DNA of 6,066 bases from Synechococcus sp. HW_metabat.54 (GTDB lineage Bacteria; Cyanobacteriota; Cyanobacteriia; PCC-6307; Cyanobiaceae): positions 1 through 6,066 of the forward strand of contig JAAZVJ010000064.1 in the NCBI GenBank assembly GCA_018623675.1. Direction: 5' to 3'. The notes beneath the pieces are model-generated. The model was not told where the DNA came from. It did not search any database and saw only the letters and a list, made by a program, of their open reading frames with translations. Positions 5,056 through 6,066 of the stretch are shown here, in pieces (within the stretch, counting starts at the first letter, position 1; the number at the start of each line of letters is the position of its first letter). The position numbers and the translations under genes were made by a program.

Positions 5056-6066
5056 TCAAAACCGCGGAGCTTGATCCTGCGCTGCCCCTAGCACCAACCC
5101 GCGCCGCAACTCCCAAGGTGAGAGGGCAAACAAGCGCAGCATCACGCCCATCAGCCTGGGCAACGGCAGGGTGTTGGTGAGGAAACCAAACCACTCTTCC
5201 CGCGGCAGCGCAAAAAACGTCTCGAAGTGGGTGCGCAACAACGCTTCGCTAAACCCCATCAACCGCCCAAGGCCGAACTGATAAAGCTGATGGCGCAGCA
5301 CCAGCTCGAGAGGCCAAAGCGCTTGCCAACCACGTCGGGCCAAGGCTTCTGATCCCAGTGCCCGGTTAGCGAGCGCTTCGGAGAGAGCTTGGGCCAGATC
5401 AGGGCCACGGCGCAGAAGCGAACCCACCATGTATCCCGAAGCAGGGTGCACCATGCTTGCCGCACCACCAAAAGCCAACACGGGTTGGTTGCGATCGGGC
5501 AGCGGCAGGTTCATCGGAAACAGACAGAACTCTTCGTGCTGCACCTCCGTGATCTGCACGCCGCGTTGATCCAAGCGCTGCTGGAGGCGTTGTTTAAGCA
5601 CCTCATAGGGAACCCCCGGCGCCAAAGCGAGAGAGGTCTCTTCCACAAAAAAGACCCCATCGCCAAGATCCATGGCATAGAGAAAGGTGGGAGGTTCACT
5701 CCGCTGCGCCGCAGTGAGGTGATCGCAGCGATAGTCCATCAACACAAACCGACCGGCATCGATCGGAGGCTTGGAAAAACGTCCCACCACGCCATAGGCC
5801 GCCTGACCTGCCACAGGCCCCTGATCGGGCCGTTGGATGAAGGGCGTACGCGAACCAGACGCATCAATCACCAAGCGCGCCTGCAGCGTTGTTCCCGAAG
5901 CACAGGTCACCGTCGTGGTTGAACCACGCACCTCAACCTGGGCCGCAGTGTCTTGATGCCACACCCCTCCTTGCATCCGCCCAAGCCAGAAATGCTGCAA
6001 CGCAGCCCGATCGAACAGGCCGTAGTCGATCCCATGGGCATGGCTCTGATCCTGAACCGGTGAGCC
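5056..6066 (-). CDS. crtL: Lycopene cyclase (CrtL type), N-terminus missing at window edge
   Basis: The enzyme is a membrane-associated flavoprotein that closes the end rings of lycopene, giving beta-carotene (or alpha-type rings in epsilon cyclases) for photosynthetic membranes. The visible 336 residues run to the stop at 5058-5056; the frame is open to the right edge, so the FAD-binding N-terminus (roughly 70-90 residues in this family) lies outside. A TTG at 6000 is not a credible start because homology-like sequence (HGIDYGLFDR) continues upstream of it. Visible motifs, numbered from the edge, are VIDASG at 66-71, VLMDYR at about 108-113, FVEETSL at 140-146 (the FLEET-type motif with the catalytic Glu) and FGGAASMVHPASGYMVGSLL at 199-218, then a conserved C-terminal helical region with WPLELVLRHQLYQFG and PREEWFGFL. 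All these are hallmarks of plant/cyanobacterial CrtL, not bacterial CrtY. Picocyanobacteria can carry beta and epsilon paralogues; I lean to the beta type but cannot separate them by eye. Confidence 0.93.
   Translation of the reverse strand, partial: GSPVQDQSHAHGIDYGLFDRAALQHFWLGRMQGGVWHQDTAAQVEVRGSTTTVTCASGTTLQARLVIDASGSRTPFIQRPDQGPVAGQAAYGVVGRFSKPPIDAGRFVLMDYRCDHLTAAQRSEPPTFLYAMDLGDGVFFVEETSLALAPGVPYEVLKQRLQQRLDQRGVQITEVQHEEFCLFPMNLPLPDRNQPVLAFGGAASMVHPASGYMVGSLLRRGPDLAQALSEALANRALGSEALARRGWQALWPLELVLRHQLYQFGLGRLMGFSEALLRTHFETFFALPREEWFGFLTNTLPLPRLMGVMLRLFALSPWELRRGLVLGAAQDQAPRF

Overview
The window looks like chromosome of a GC-rich marine picocyanobacterium (alpha-cyanobacterial Synechococcus/Cyanobium type, or a high-GC Prochlorococcus). 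The reasons are a plant/cyanobacterial-type CrtL lycopene cyclase, a Nif11-domain small protein of the kind abundant in these genomes, a cyanobacterial-style GH57 glucan enzyme, and very tight gene packing. I assign the organism from protein character and layout, not from a database match. I see no rRNA, tRNA, CRISPR array, transposase, integrase or phage gene.

Layout from left to right. Bases 1-130 hold no intact gene. On the minus strand, two overlapping frames each read like protein but are out of register, which suggests a disrupted or frameshifted gene start running off the left edge. Bases 132-170 are three tandem 13-bp units lying just past the stop of a minus-strand 81-residue Nif11-like protein (176-421). 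A 74-bp divergent spacer separates that gene from a plus-strand 109-residue protein with one membrane helix and a coiled coil (496-825). This gene abuts, stop codon to stop codon, a minus-strand MalG-type sugar ABC permease (826-1662). The permease starts 5 bp after the end of leuA (1668-3293, minus), so the two are probably cotranscribed. A 128-bp divergent region separates leuA from a plus-strand GH57 alpha-glucan enzyme (3422-5005), which appears to start at TTG. The GH57 gene converges with a lycopene cyclase gene (5056-6066, minus, N-terminus beyond the right edge). The 50-bp junction carries a duplicated hairpin.

Functionally this is mostly housekeeping: leucine synthesis (LeuA), sugar or compatible-solute uptake (permease, partners not in view), glycogen metabolism (GH57) and carotenoid synthesis (CrtL). 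They share no obvious pathway. The only firm operon-like pair is leuA-permease. The less ordinary parts are the left 500 bp (possible broken gene, tandem repeat, Nif11 protein, small membrane coiled-coil protein), the duplicated terminator-like hairpin, and an excess of the hexamer CGATCG. I do not see evidence for a new multi-gene system.
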